Shown one piece after another: positions 7,516 through 14,364 of a stretch of 17,849 nucleotides of DNA. Below the pieces are notes generated by a model, which made no database searches, was not told where the DNA came from, and worked only from the letters and a program-made list of their open reading frames with translations. Origin of the DNA: JAHDFB01 sp964607315. Lineage in GTDB: Bacteria > Bacteroidota > Bacteroidia > Chitinophagales > Saprospiraceae. The stretch covers positions 1 through 17,849 of the forward strand of contig CAZSKA010000051.1 in assembly GCA_964607315.1 (NCBI GenBank). The letters are read 5' to 3'. A program made the translations under genes and the position numbers. Every line of letters begins with the position of its first letter. The first letter of the stretch is position 1.

Positions 7516-9417
7516 TTACGCCTTCTCCACTTCGGCTTCCTCTAAATCTATCACTTCATTCTCTTTTATGAGATCTTCTTCTACTTTCAGATTATTGATT
7601 ATGAATTTCTGACGTTCAGGAGTATTCTTACCCATATAATATTTTAAGACCTCTTCTATTTTAGAGCCTTCTGGAAGAAACACAGGTTCTAGCTGAATAT
7701 TTTCACCAATAAAATCACCAAATTCATCTGGAGAAATCTCACCTAATCCCTTAAATCGTGTAATCTCAGGTTTACCTCTTAATTTTTCTATTGCCTGTTG
7801 TTTTTCCGTTTCCGAATAACAATAGAAAGTTTTTTGTTTATCCCGAACACGGAATAGTGGCGTTGACAAAATATATAGATGTCCATTTTTAACAAGGTCT
7901 GGAAAAAACTGTAAGAAGAAGGTTAATAATAATAGTCTAATGTGCATTCCATCAACATCTGCATCTGTTGCAATTACTACTCTATTATATCTTAAATACT
8001 CTATCCCATCTTCAATATTTAGAGCATGTTGAAGTAGATTCAATTCTTCATTCTCATAGACTATTTTCTTTGTTAAACCATAACAATTCAATGGTTTACC
8101 ACGCAAAGAAAATACTGCCTGCGTCATCACATCTCTCGCTTTCGTAATAGATCCACTTGCACTATCTCCCTCTGTAATAAATATAGTCGTGTTAAGTTTT
8201 TCTTCTTCTGTAACTTTCTTTTTCTTATCATCAAAATGAATTCTACAATCTCTCAATTTCTTATTATGAAGATTTGCTTTTTTCGCTCTTTGATTTGCCA
8301 GTTTTTTAATCCCTGCAATATCTTTTCTTTCCCGTTCACTTTGTTGTATTCTCTTTAGAAGAGCTTCTGCAGTATCAGGTGCTTTATGTAGATGATTACC
8401 TAGCTTTTCTTTTACAAATTCACTTACAAACGTTCTTACGGTTGGTAAGTCCGGACCCATATTAATAGACCCTAATTTTGTTTTAGTTTGAGACTCAAAA
8501 ACTGGTTCTTCTACACGTACACTTATAGATCCTACCACGGATGCCAAAATATCTTTTGTCTCAAAGTTTTTACCATAAAAATCTCTGATCCCTTTTACTA
8601 TACCTTCTCTAAATGCAGCAAGATGCGTTCCACCATGAGTTGTATTTTGACCATTCACAAATGAATAATACTCCTCTCCATATGCACTACCATGTGTAAT
8701 TGCAAATTCTATATCTTCATCCTTAACATGGTAAATAGGATATCTAATTTCCTCAGGATTCGTCTTTCTTTCTAATAAATCTAAGAGGCCATTTTTACTA
8801 TAAAAAGTCTTTCCATTAAAACGAATACGTAAACCTGAATTTAGATAAGCATAATTCCATAACTGATTTTCAATATACTCTGCTCTGAAACGATAATTTT
8901 TAAAGATGCTTCCATCAGGTCTAAAAATTATCTTTGTTCCATTTTCTTCCCCGGTTTTTACAATCTTCGATTCTTGTGTTAATACTCCTTCACTAAATTC
9001 AGCAAATTTTGTCTTACCTTCACGAGTAGCTTCAACACGAAAATAAGTTGATAAGGCATTAGCAGCTTTAAGACCAACACCATTTAAACCAACTGATTTT
9101 TTAAATGCTCGAGAATCATACTTCCCACCAGTATTGATTTTTGAAACTACATCAACTACTTTTCCTAATGGAATTCCACGACCATAATCTCTCACTGTTA
9201 ACTCCCCATCCTCTAAGTCAATTTCAATTTTTTTACCATGACCCATTACATACTCATCGATACTATTATCAATCACCTCTTTAATAAGAATATAAATTCC
9301 ATCGTCAATACTTGATCCATCACCAAGTTTTCCAATGTACATCCCTGGTCTTATTCTTATATGCTCTTTCCAATCTAATGACCGTATGTTATCTTCCGTA
9401 TATTGCACTTCACTCAT
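7516..9417 (-). CDS. parE: DNA topoisomerase IV subunit B (GyrB/ParE family)
   Basis: This ATPase subunit of the type IIA topoisomerase unlinks replicated chromosomes together with ParC. The 633-residue protein has an N-terminal GHKL ATPase fold: KEVIDNSIDE with Glu47 and Asn51, the RDYGRGIP box at 76-83, and the glycine lid GLNGVG at 110-115. The transducer domain follows (about 220-390). The TOPRIM domain has TEGDSASG (415-422) and DADVDG (485-490), ending with RFKGLGEISPDEF. ParE rather than GyrB is favoured by the opening YTEDNIRSLDWKEHIRIRPGMYIG and by the overall resemblance to the short Bacteroidota ParE, but the two paralogues are close. The start is ATG 9417 with a promoter box just upstream. 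A parC partner, often adjacent in this phylum, is not found in the 251 bp downstream; lon comes next instead. Confidence 0.9.
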   Translation of the reverse strand: MSEVQYTEDNIRSLDWKEHIRIRPGMYIGKLGDGSSIDDGIYILIKEVIDNSIDEYVMGHGKKIEIDLEDGELTVRDYGRGIPLGKVVDVVSKINTGGKYDSRAFKKSVGLNGVGLKAANALSTYFRVEATREGKTKFAEFSEGVLTQESKIVKTGEENGTKIIFRPDGSIFKNYRFRAEYIENQLWNYAYLNSGLRIRFNGKTFYSKNGLLDLLERKTNPEEIRYPIYHVKDEDIEFAITHGSAYGEEYYSFVNGQNTTHGGTHLAAFREGIVKGIRDFYGKNFETKDILASVVGSISVRVEEPVFESQTKTKLGSINMGPDLPTVRTFVSEFVKEKLGNHLHKAPDTAEALLKRIQQSERERKDIAGIKKLANQRAKKANLHNKKLRDCRIHFDDKKKKVTEEEKLNTTIFITEGDSASGSITKARDVMTQAVFSLRGKPLNCYGLTKKIVYENEELNLLQHALNIEDGIEYLRYNRVVIATDADVDGMHIRLLLLTFFLQFFPDLVKNGHLYILSTPLFRVRDKQKTFYCYSETEKQQAIEKLRGKPEITRFKGLGEISPDEFGDFIGENIQLEPVFLPEGSKIEEVLKYYMGKNTPERQKFIINNLKVEEDLIKENEVIDLEEAEVEKA

Positions 9418-9439
9418 ATATATCTGTAATTTTTCACCG

Positions 9440-9471
9440 CAAAAATAGTTGTAAGCGATAAATATATTAAA
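9440..9471 (-). promoter_or_regulatory. Candidate parE promoter
   Basis: On the minus strand 9447-9440 reads TATTTTTG, a perfect TAnnTTTG. TTTA lies 20 bp upstream (9471-9468) as a near-match to the -33 TTTG. It ends 22 bp before the parE ATG, giving a short leader. The DNA behind it (9455-9515) is almost pure A/T, as expected for an easily melted region. Confidence 0.5.
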
Positions 9472-9688
9472 TATTTATATATAATAGATATATTAAAATA
9501 ATATTTAATGTGTTAAATACTATAAGTGAGCAAATTCTTAAGTCACCCAATCTACACTTTAACATGTCCATTACTCTTTTCGAAGAATTATCTGATTAAC
9601 TTTATATTCGAATAGAAGAACTCATCTTAATACGTATATCCGCTTTAATGTTTAATTTTACAACACACCATTATAATAAATTCAACTA

Positions 9689-10657
9689 ATGTTACTCAAC
9701 ACGAACAAAGCTGATGTTAAACCATATATAGGTTATGTCTCTGGCAATAAAATATATTGTTTAGCAAGGGTGATGAAACATTTCAAAATCGATTGGAAAA
9801 AAACAAATCGAATATCTCTTTTTGGTGCGAGTCTTAAGAGATGGGTTAGTTCTGAGATACCTTTCGCTAAAGTGCAAATCAATTTTCTCCATCATACATT
9901 TATTGTTGAATCAAATAAAGAAGGTTTTATCATTCTTGACGAAGAAATTCCTGCACTTAATAAAAATGAAAAAGTATTGCCAATTAGCTTTAAAATTCTT
10001 GAAGTTAAGGGAGATAAATACAAAATAGAAGAAGGTTTTTTTCAAGGAGAGATTATAAATCCTAGGAACCCTTCTCGCATTATTATAAGTGATATTGACG
10101 ACACCATTATTCATACGAATGTATTATCTAAAGTTGCCATGGTCTACAATTCAGTTATGGTAGGTTTCGAAAATAGAAAAATGGTTTCAAAAGCAAATGA
10201 ATTCCTACAATTACTGAATAATGAGGGAAATTTCCCTGTATTTTATGTATCGAATTCACCTTTCAACTTATATGAATACTTAAGAAGATTTCTAGAATTC
10301 AATAAATTTCAGAAGGGTCCTTTATTCTTAAGAGATTATGGTAGAGAAAATACGATCTTACCTGATAAAGTTAAAAGTCATAAGCACTTTATAATAGAAA
10401 AACTATTGGATCGATTTCCAAAATCTGAATTTGTTCTTTTAGGAGATGGTGCTGAACATGATCCTTATATTTTCGCTGAATTAAAAGAAAAATATCAAGA
10501 TCGGATTTCACATATTTTCCTTCGTAAAATCAATTCAAAGAAGAGAAATGAAATCCTTACTAAATGGAAAAAAAATATAACTGAGCCATGTGTTCATGTC
10601 TTTGACCACTACGAAGAAATCATCATGAAATTAAAATCCAAAATGATTAAATATTAA
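9689..10657 (+). CDS. App1-like (DUF2183) HAD-type phosphatase domain protein
   Basis: This is likely a Mg2+-dependent phosphatase of the App1/DUF2183 family, whose yeast member App1 acts on phosphatidate; the bacterial substrate is unknown. The 322-residue protein has an N-terminal beta-rich region (about 1-125) and then the HAD-like signature: SDIDDTI (134-140, DxDxT nucleophile motif) with HTN directly after, FYVSNSPFNLYEYL (motif II type Ser) and FVLLGDGAEHDP (acidic motif IV). There is no signal peptide or membrane segment, so it is probably cytoplasmic. The start is ATG 9689; no convincing promoter is seen in the 271-bp gap shared with parE. It stands alone, divergent from parE and convergent with HU. 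A HAD phosphatase is well supported; the physiological role is not. Confidence 0.82.
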   Translation: MLLNTNKADVKPYIGYVSGNKIYCLARVMKHFKIDWKKTNRISLFGASLKRWVSSEIPFAKVQINFLHHTFIVESNKEGFIILDEEIPALNKNEKVLPISFKILEVKGDKYKIEEGFFQGEIINPRNPSRIIISDIDDTIIHTNVLSKVAMVYNSVMVGFENRKMVSKANEFLQLLNNEGNFPVFYVSNSPFNLYEYLRRFLEFNKFQKGPLFLRDYGRENTILPDKVKSHKHFIIEKLLDRFPKSEFVLLGDGAEHDPYIFAELKEKYQDRISHIFLRKINSKKRNEILTKWKKNITEPCVHVFDHYEEIIMKLKSKMIKY

Positions 10658-10668
10658 TCTAAGGGCAT

Positions 10669-10697
10669 AAAAAAAGGCAATCGAATTGCGATTGCCT
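10669..10697 (-). terminator. Rho-independent terminator of the HU gene
   Basis: A 9-bp perfect stem (10675-10683 with 10689-10697, core GGCAATCG) closes a 5-base loop. On the minus strand it is followed by a run of seven U (A-run at 10669-10675 on the plus strand). It lies 44 bp beyond the HU stop. It may also stop the convergent App1-like transcript, though without a good U-tract in that direction. Confidence 0.88.
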
Positions 10698-10717
10698 AAA
10701 TTAATCTAGATTAATTT
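10698..10717. repeat. 20-bp perfect palindrome between App1-like gene and HU
   Basis: AAATTAATCTAGATTAATTT is a perfect palindrome directly abutting the HU terminator stem. On the plus strand it runs into one more T, so it may form an AT-rich 3' hairpin for the App1-like transcript or a protein-binding site. Only the symmetry is seen. Confidence 0.55.
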
Positions 10718-10740
10718 TCAATTGGAGTATATATCCATAA

Positions 10741-11013
10741 TTAGTTTACAGAATCAGATAATCCTTTTCCAGCTTTAAACTTAATTACGTTTTTAGCAGG
10801 AATCTGAATAGTTGCTCCTGTAGCAGGATTTCTTCCTTCTCTTGCAGCTCTTTTATTGCAAGAAAAAGTACCAAATCCTACGAAAGAAGCTTTATCTCCT
10901 TTCTTAAGACAATTCTCAATTGTAGAAAATACTGCATTTACTGCTTCTCCAGCTTGAGCCTTTGTAAGGTCTGCTGATTTCGCTATTGCATCTACTAATT
11001 CTCCTTTGTTCAT
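10741..11013 (-). CDS. HU family DNA-binding protein
   Basis: This small histone-like protein bends and compacts DNA in the nucleoid as a dimer. The 90 residues cover the whole HU fold: helical N-terminus MNKGELVDAIAKSADLTKAQ, the VGFGTF beta turn (45-50), and the DNA-contacting arm with AREGRNPATG (Arg61-Asn62-Pro63), ending AKNVIKFKAGKGL. I chose ATG 11013. The frame stays open to 11079, but that would add 22 non-homologous residues and would begin inside the promoter's spacer, upstream of the predicted transcription start. It is monocistronic, with its own promoter and terminator. HU versus the closely related IHF cannot be settled by eye, but the length and arm fit HU. Confidence 0.95.
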   Translation of the reverse strand: MNKGELVDAIAKSADLTKAQAGEAVNAVFSTIENCLKKGDKASFVGFGTFSCNKRAAREGRNPATGATIQIPAKNVIKFKAGKGLSDSVN

Positions 11014-11053
11014 ATTAAATTTTTTTATTAGGTGAAATAATTTTGAACACAGG

Positions 11054-11084
11054 CAAAGATATATGTATATATTTGTCATACAAA
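11054..11084 (-). promoter_or_regulatory. HU promoter, perfect Bacteroidota consensus
   Basis: On the minus strand TTTG (11084-11081), exactly 19 bp (11080-11062), then TATCTTTG (11061-11054): an exact match to TTTG-N19-TAnnTTTG. Transcription would start near 11048, giving a leader of about 35 bases before ATG 11013. This is the best promoter in the window and decides the HU start codon. Confidence 0.88.
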
Positions 11085-11370
11085 TAAATTCATAGCTTTT
11101 TTTTCGCTTGAAACTACTGCTATACTTGAATCTAAGGCATTTATCATGGTAAACTTTGACTTCTAAGATATTAATCTTTCTTTATGCAAAAAGAGAAACA
11201 TCACACAATTAATTGATTTCCAATGCATTGCTTCAAAAAATGACTCTCATTCAAGATTTTCATGCCATAATGCTTCTTTAAAGGTTAAAAAAATTAAAAA
11301 AAATATTTTTTTGATGCTGAAAAGAAATTTCATACGTTAAATAGGTATATAACACTTATTTTGTGTCATA
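11085..11370. other. Gene-free AT-rich spacer between HU and the small lipoprotein gene
   Basis: No ORF, tRNA-like fold or strong repeat is seen here. Near 11285-11320 are several A/T homopolymer tracts that could form upstream promoter elements for the gene at 11419. I can say nothing further about it. Confidence 0.5.
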
Positions 11371-11402
11371 TTTCCAGAGACTATTTAACTTTTTTATTTT
11401 TG
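11371..11402 (+). promoter_or_regulatory. Candidate promoter of the small lipoprotein gene
   Basis: TATTTTTG (11395-11402) matches TAnnTTTG exactly; TTTC (11371-11374) lies 20 bp upstream as a near-match to the -33 TTTG. It ends 16 bp before the ATG, implying a very short leader. Confidence 0.5.
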
Positions 11403-11418
11403 AATTAACTGTTTTATA

Positions 11419-11643
11419 ATGAAAATTAAGCCTACTAAAAGACTATTTAGCATTCTTACTTTGCTATTTGCATTAAGTTTTACAACTGTTAGCACATCTT
11501 CTTGTGCACGTAAAATAGGATGTGAAGCTGAACATAATGTAGGTCCTAAAACTGATCGCTACGGAAATTTAAAAATGAAAAAAGGAAAAAGTCAACTGTT
11601 CAATAGTAAGCAATATAAAAACAGAAGCAAGCGCAAAAAATAA
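11419..11643 (+). CDS. Small lipoprotein-like basic protein
   Basis: I do not recognise a function. The 74-residue product begins with a basic n-region (MKIKPTKR) and a hydrophobic stretch (LFSILTLLFALSF), then TVSTSSC at about 23-29. This resembles a loose lipoprotein signal with Cys29 as the possible lipidated residue, and a second cysteine follows at about 35 (KIGCEAEHN). The rest is strikingly basic: KKGKSQLFNSKQYKNRSKRKK at the end has nine Lys/Arg and no acidic residue. It has its own promoter candidate and is not in an operon. Short proteins of this layout (Cys-containing head, then Lys-rich tail with S-x-LF) recur in Bacteroidota from memory, but I cannot name the family. Codon use is like that of the neighbouring genes. 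Confidence 0.65.
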   Translation: MKIKPTKRLFSILTLLFALSFTTVSTSSCARKIGCEAEHNVGPKTDRYGNLKMKKGKSQLFNSKQYKNRSKRKK

Positions 11644-11658
11644 TGTAAAGCAAATCGC

Positions 11659-11677
11659 GTTTTCAAGCCTGAAAAAC
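11659..11677. terminator. Hairpin after the small lipoprotein gene
   Basis: GTTTTCA (11659-11665) and TGAAAAAC (11670-11677) pair around the tetraloop AGCC, 16 bases beyond the stop. The stem has one extra A and no U-tract, so it may be a transcript-end structure rather than a classical intrinsic terminator. Confidence 0.35.
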
Positions 11678-11706
11678 AAATCTGTATTTCCCTACAACTC
11701 ATAATC

Positions 11707-11725
11707 TTTGGGCGGAAGCCCTAAA
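11707..11725. repeat. GGGC palindrome, copy 2
   Basis: TTTGGGC, the tetraloop GGAA, then GCCCTAAA, in the 89-bp convergent gap between the small lipoprotein and the flippase-like gene, 8 bases from the latter's stop. No U-tract follows the stem on either strand, which argues against a plain intrinsic terminator. Confidence 0.65.
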
Positions 11726-11732
11726 AAAAACA

Positions 11733-12800
11733 TTAAGTTGTTCTCCTTGATTTTACAACTCCTCTCAACCAGAGCGGTGTAATTATAAATCCTGCGAATA
11801 AATAGAAGTAATTGGTAATCAATCGCCATAATATAGCTATAATAGTTGCTGCAGTTATATTAATATAATCTTTAAAGAAATTATCAAAGAAAGCCTCGGC
11901 GAATCCAGCACCTCCAGGAGAGGGCGTAAAAGCAGTTATCATAAACATTGACTGATCTCTCATTGTTAACAACACAGTCTCATACAAAGAAGGAGTCAGT
12001 TGTTGGAATACGGCAAAAATTAATAACGGCACCATCAAAAATTTACTAAACCAAGCATATGCTGACAATACAAAATTCTTAAGGTGAAAATTCCATTTCT
12101 TACTCTTAAGAACTTCAGAAGCTACGATAACATCATTCCCTGTCTTTATAAAATTTTGCTTCCATCTTTTTAATAATTTTATTCGACCAAGCGTAAAAAG
12201 AAATTTTTGAATAGCCTTAGGGTTTATAAATAGTCCATAGAAAAAGAAGAATCCATAGAGTATCATAAAAGAAAAAACTAGAAGAAAAGTAACCCCATAG
12301 CCATTAGTTGTGAACAATGAATTCACATCAGGATGAATAATAATGGTACCAAAAACAAGTAAGCCAACGATTACAGACAACAAGAAATAACTTGATTCTA
12401 AAACTACAGAGTATAGAACTACAGTCATTGCTTTTGCTGTAGTTAATTTTTCCTGAGACAGAAATATGATAGCTGTAGCAGCACCACCTATTGCAGAAGG
12501 AGATATTGCTGCTGCAAATTCCCAAATAAACATCAACTGAACACACTTCTTAAAACTGAAAGATCTATCAGTCATGTTACGAAGCCTAAAACTTAATGCA
12601 ATATGCCTAAGAGCATAGACAAATATTGCAACTAATATAAAAATGAAAGATCTAAAATTCCATGATAAATTCCTAAATTGTTCTATATCAAAGTTTCTAT
12701 ATAACATGTATATAACAACTAAAAGACCAAGAATTATAGGAATTACAACTCGAGATGTTTTTGTGATATCCGTAATTTCCTTTAACGCAGAACTCTTCAT
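11733..12800 (-). CDS. Flippase-like integral membrane protein (UPF0104 / LPG-synthase TM family)
   Basis: This is a polytopic inner-membrane protein of the family that includes the transmembrane half of lysylphosphatidylglycerol synthase and YbhN/AglD-type proteins; the substrate is unknown, probably a lipid. The 355-residue sequence has about seven to eight hydrophobic segments (near 17-33, 50-65, 88-115, 125-152, 168-192, 243-268, 283-300 and 315-343). Two family hallmarks are present: SPSAIGGAATA (100-110) in an early helix and TPSPGGAGFAEAFF (292-305) late in the protein. There is no cytoplasmic aminoacyl-transferase domain, so it is not a full MprF. The start is ATG 12800. It has no obvious promoter of its own in the 66 bp before the upstream terminator (12867-12897), so it may be expressed by read-through of that terminator. 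Confidence 0.85.
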   Translation of the reverse strand: MKSSALKEITDITKTSRVVIPIILGLLVVIYMLYRNFDIEQFRNLSWNFRSFIFILVAIFVYALRHIALSFRLRNMTDRSFSFKKCVQLMFIWEFAAAISPSAIGGAATAIIFLSQEKLTTAKAMTVVLYSVVLESSYFLLSVIVGLLVFGTIIIHPDVNSLFTTNGYGVTFLLVFSFMILYGFFFFYGLFINPKAIQKFLFTLGRIKLLKRWKQNFIKTGNDVIVASEVLKSKKWNFHLKNFVLSAYAWFSKFLMVPLLIFAVFQQLTPSLYETVLLTMRDQSMFMITAFTPSPGGAGFAEAFFDNFFKDYINITAATIIAILWRLITNYFYLFAGFIITPLWLRGVVKSRRTT

Positions 12801-12866
12801 TGAAGCTATTATCTTTTACAAACTCAAATTAGAGATAATTAATTAAGAAAGTAGTATAAGGCGTAT

Positions 12867-12897
12867 AAAAAAACCTCCTTCCGATGGGAAGAAGGTT
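12867..12897 (-). terminator. Intrinsic terminator upstream of the flippase-like gene
   Basis: Plus-strand arms 12872-12882 and 12887-12897 pair with one C/A mismatch around a 4-base loop. Read on the minus strand the hairpin runs directly into seven U (A-run at 12867-12873). No annotated minus-strand gene lies upstream of it, so it must end a non-coding transcript or attenuate the flippase-like gene. An outer inverted repeat, GGCG (12860-12863) with CGCC (12903-12906), encloses the whole structure. Confidence 0.8.
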
Positions 12898-13109
12898 AAA
12901 CCCGCCTAATGCGCGCTATTTCAGATTACTCAAAGTATGCTTTATATTTCGAGAATTTTAAGTCAAACTTAATTTTTCAAAACTACCGACTAACTGAAGA
13001 AGAGGTGTGAAAGTTTTTCATGTGCATTGTGGCTTTCCAGTATTAATGGGCAAATTTGCTCCAAAAGTTTTTCAAAATTTATCAATTAGAATTTAAAGAT
13101 CTTCATTGA
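12867..13109 (-). ncRNA. Candidate small RNA or attenuated 5' leader
   Basis: About 240 nt on the minus strand lie between a -7-like box (13122-13115) and a strong intrinsic terminator (12867-12897), with no plausible coding gene. Possible folds seen by eye: a 5' hairpin pairing 13105-13111 with 13080-13086 (7 bp, perfect), the palindrome GCAAATTTGC at 13050-13059, a TTAAGT/ACTTAA hairpin at 12958-12972, then the terminator. The word AAAGTTTTTCA (plus strand) occurs twice, at 13010-13020 and 13064-13074. The only small ORF of note is 14 codons starting MHMKNF (from about 13027). It does not show the signatures of SRP RNA, tmRNA or RNase P RNA. Because the flippase-like gene starts 66 bp beyond the terminator on the same strand, a cis-acting leader and a free-standing sRNA (including a divergent 6S RNA) are both open. 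Confidence 0.45.
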
Positions 13110-13114
13110 TAAGG

Positions 13115-13122
13115 CAAAGATA
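13115..13122 (-). promoter_or_regulatory. -7 box for the candidate ncRNA/leader
   Basis: On the minus strand TATCTTTG matches TAnnTTTG exactly and is followed by CC, the same ten bases as in the HU promoter. At the 19-bp spacing the -33 position reads TAAT, a poor match, so the call rests on the -7 box and on the terminator 220 bp downstream. Confidence 0.45.
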
Positions 13123-13149
13123 AAGGCTAACTACAACACGAATTATCGA

Positions 13150-13193
13150 ATATGTATAAAAACACATATTTATTTATACCATATGTATAAAAA
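13150..13193. repeat. Direct repeat ATATGTATAAAAA, two copies
   Basis: Identical 13-bp words at 13150-13162 and 13181-13193, three DNA turns apart (31 bp), lie in the divergent region before the CNNM gene and behind the ncRNA promoter box. The phasing would put both on the same DNA face, as for a regulator's paired sites. No binding protein can be named. Confidence 0.45.
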
Positions 13194-13262
13194 TAAGAAA
13201 CATTTGCTTTTTCTTTTATATGTAAGGAGCTTGACGTAATTTCACGGTTCAATAAAAATACT

Positions 13263-14336
13263 ATGCTTTTATTAATTATATTCTTTATACTTTCTATTGC
13301 TTTTTCCTTTCTATGTTCTATTCTGGAGGCAGTATTACTATCAATCACTCCTTCTTTTGCAAGTAGAATGTTATCTGAAAAACCTACTTTAGGTAGAAGA
13401 ATTGATAATTACAAAAAGAAAATAGATCGTCCTTTATCTGCTATTCTTACATTAAACACTATCGCCCACACCGTAGGTGCAATAGGTGTTGGTGCTCAGG
13501 CTTCGGTTGTTTTTGGTGATGATTCGACTAGTATTTTCGGTCTAAGTATTCCAGTAGAAGGTATTATCGCTGGTGTAATGACTCTTTTAATTTTAATATT
13601 ATCAGAAATTATACCTAAAACCTTAGGAGCAACTTATTGGAAAAGCTTAACGCCTTTTACTATTTCTTCATTAAGAATCATCATTTTCCTTCTATATCCT
13701 TTCGTTTTATTATCAGAATTGATTACTAAATTCCTAAAATCGAAGGATGTACATTCCGTATTTTCTAGAGAAGACTATATGGCAATGACAAAACTTGGTG
13801 GTGAAAGTGGTGCTTTAGAGAAAGAAGAAAAAGTAATTATCAGTAACTTATTAAGTCTAGATAACCTGAAAGTCACAGATATAATGACGCCGCGGTCTGT
13901 CATTCATTCCGTGGATGATTCCATGAGTTTACAGGAGTATTACGATACAAAAAAGGATTCTCCTTTTTCTAGAATTCCCGTTTTTTCAAAAGAACTTGAT
14001 CAACTTACAGGTTTTGTTTTAAAAGAAGAAATTCTGAATGGAATCATAGATGGAAAAGGTGAAAAACCACTTGCTGACTTAAAGCGTAAAATTGCCATCA
14101 TTAATGAGTCAAAAACCATCCGTGAATTTTTCGATTTTATGAATGGAGAAAATCAACACCTTGCTGTTGTTGCTAATGAATTCGGTTCTATAGCAGGATT
14201 AGTATCCTTAGAAGATGCTCTAGAGACTCTTCTTGGTTACGAAATAATGGATGAAAGAGATGATGTTGCCGATTTGCAAGCTTATGCCCGACAGAAATGG
14301 AACGAACGAGCTAAGAAAATTGGAATTATTGAATAA
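13263..14336 (+). CDS. CNNM (DUF21) transmembrane protein with CBS pair
   Basis: This is an inner-membrane protein of the CNNM/CorB/hemolysin-C group, members of which act in Mg2+ (or Co2+) export. Residues 1-175 form the DUF21/CNNM domain: a first helix LLLIIFFILSIAFSFLCSILEAVLLS with the conserved Glu22, the segment LNTIAHTVGAIGVGAQ (64-79), and the family hallmark LSEIIPKTLGATYW (113-126). Residues about 202-325 are a CBS (Bateman) pair, beginning VTDIMTPRSVIHSV, with FSRIPVF in the first and LAVVANEFGSIAGLVSLEDALE in the second. The protein ends at 357, so the C-terminal CorC_HlyC domain of the roughly 430-residue relatives is absent. The ATG at 13263 starts directly in the first helix. 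The sulfotransferase-like genes follow after only 28 bp, suggesting one transcript. Confidence 0.9.
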   Translation: MLLLIIFFILSIAFSFLCSILEAVLLSITPSFASRMLSEKPTLGRRIDNYKKKIDRPLSAILTLNTIAHTVGAIGVGAQASVVFGDDSTSIFGLSIPVEGIIAGVMTLLILILSEIIPKTLGATYWKSLTPFTISSLRIIIFLLYPFVLLSELITKFLKSKDVHSVFSREDYMAMTKLGGESGALEKEEKVIISNLLSLDNLKVTDIMTPRSVIHSVDDSMSLQEYYDTKKDSPFSRIPVFSKELDQLTGFVLKEEILNGIIDGKGEKPLADLKRKIAIINESKTIREFFDFMNGENQHLAVVANEFGSIAGLVSLEDALETLLGYEIMDERDDVADLQAYARQKWNERAKKIGIIE

Positions 14337-14364
14337 GTCAAGTAACTTAGTTCAAAAATAACAG

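Noticed and set aside
7516..9417. DNA gyrase subunit B
   Set aside because: The N-terminus and overall form fit Bacteroidota ParE better. The distinction is not absolute and is noted in the entry.
11733..12800. Lysylphosphatidylglycerol synthase (full MprF)
   Set aside because: Only the membrane, flippase-like half is present; at 355 residues there is no room for the cytoplasmic transferase domain.
12867..13109. Naming the ncRNA candidate as SRP RNA, tmRNA, RNase P RNA or 6S RNA
   Set aside because: The conserved core words of SRP RNA, tmRNA and RNase P RNA are absent. For 6S RNA I could not draw the long two-arm stem with a central bubble, so I left it unnamed.
13127..13348. Minus-strand open frame of 73 codons before and across the CNNM start
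   Set aside because: It is largely antisense to the well-supported CNNM N-terminus and covers low-complexity AT-rich DNA; it resembles no family and has no promoter or start signal.
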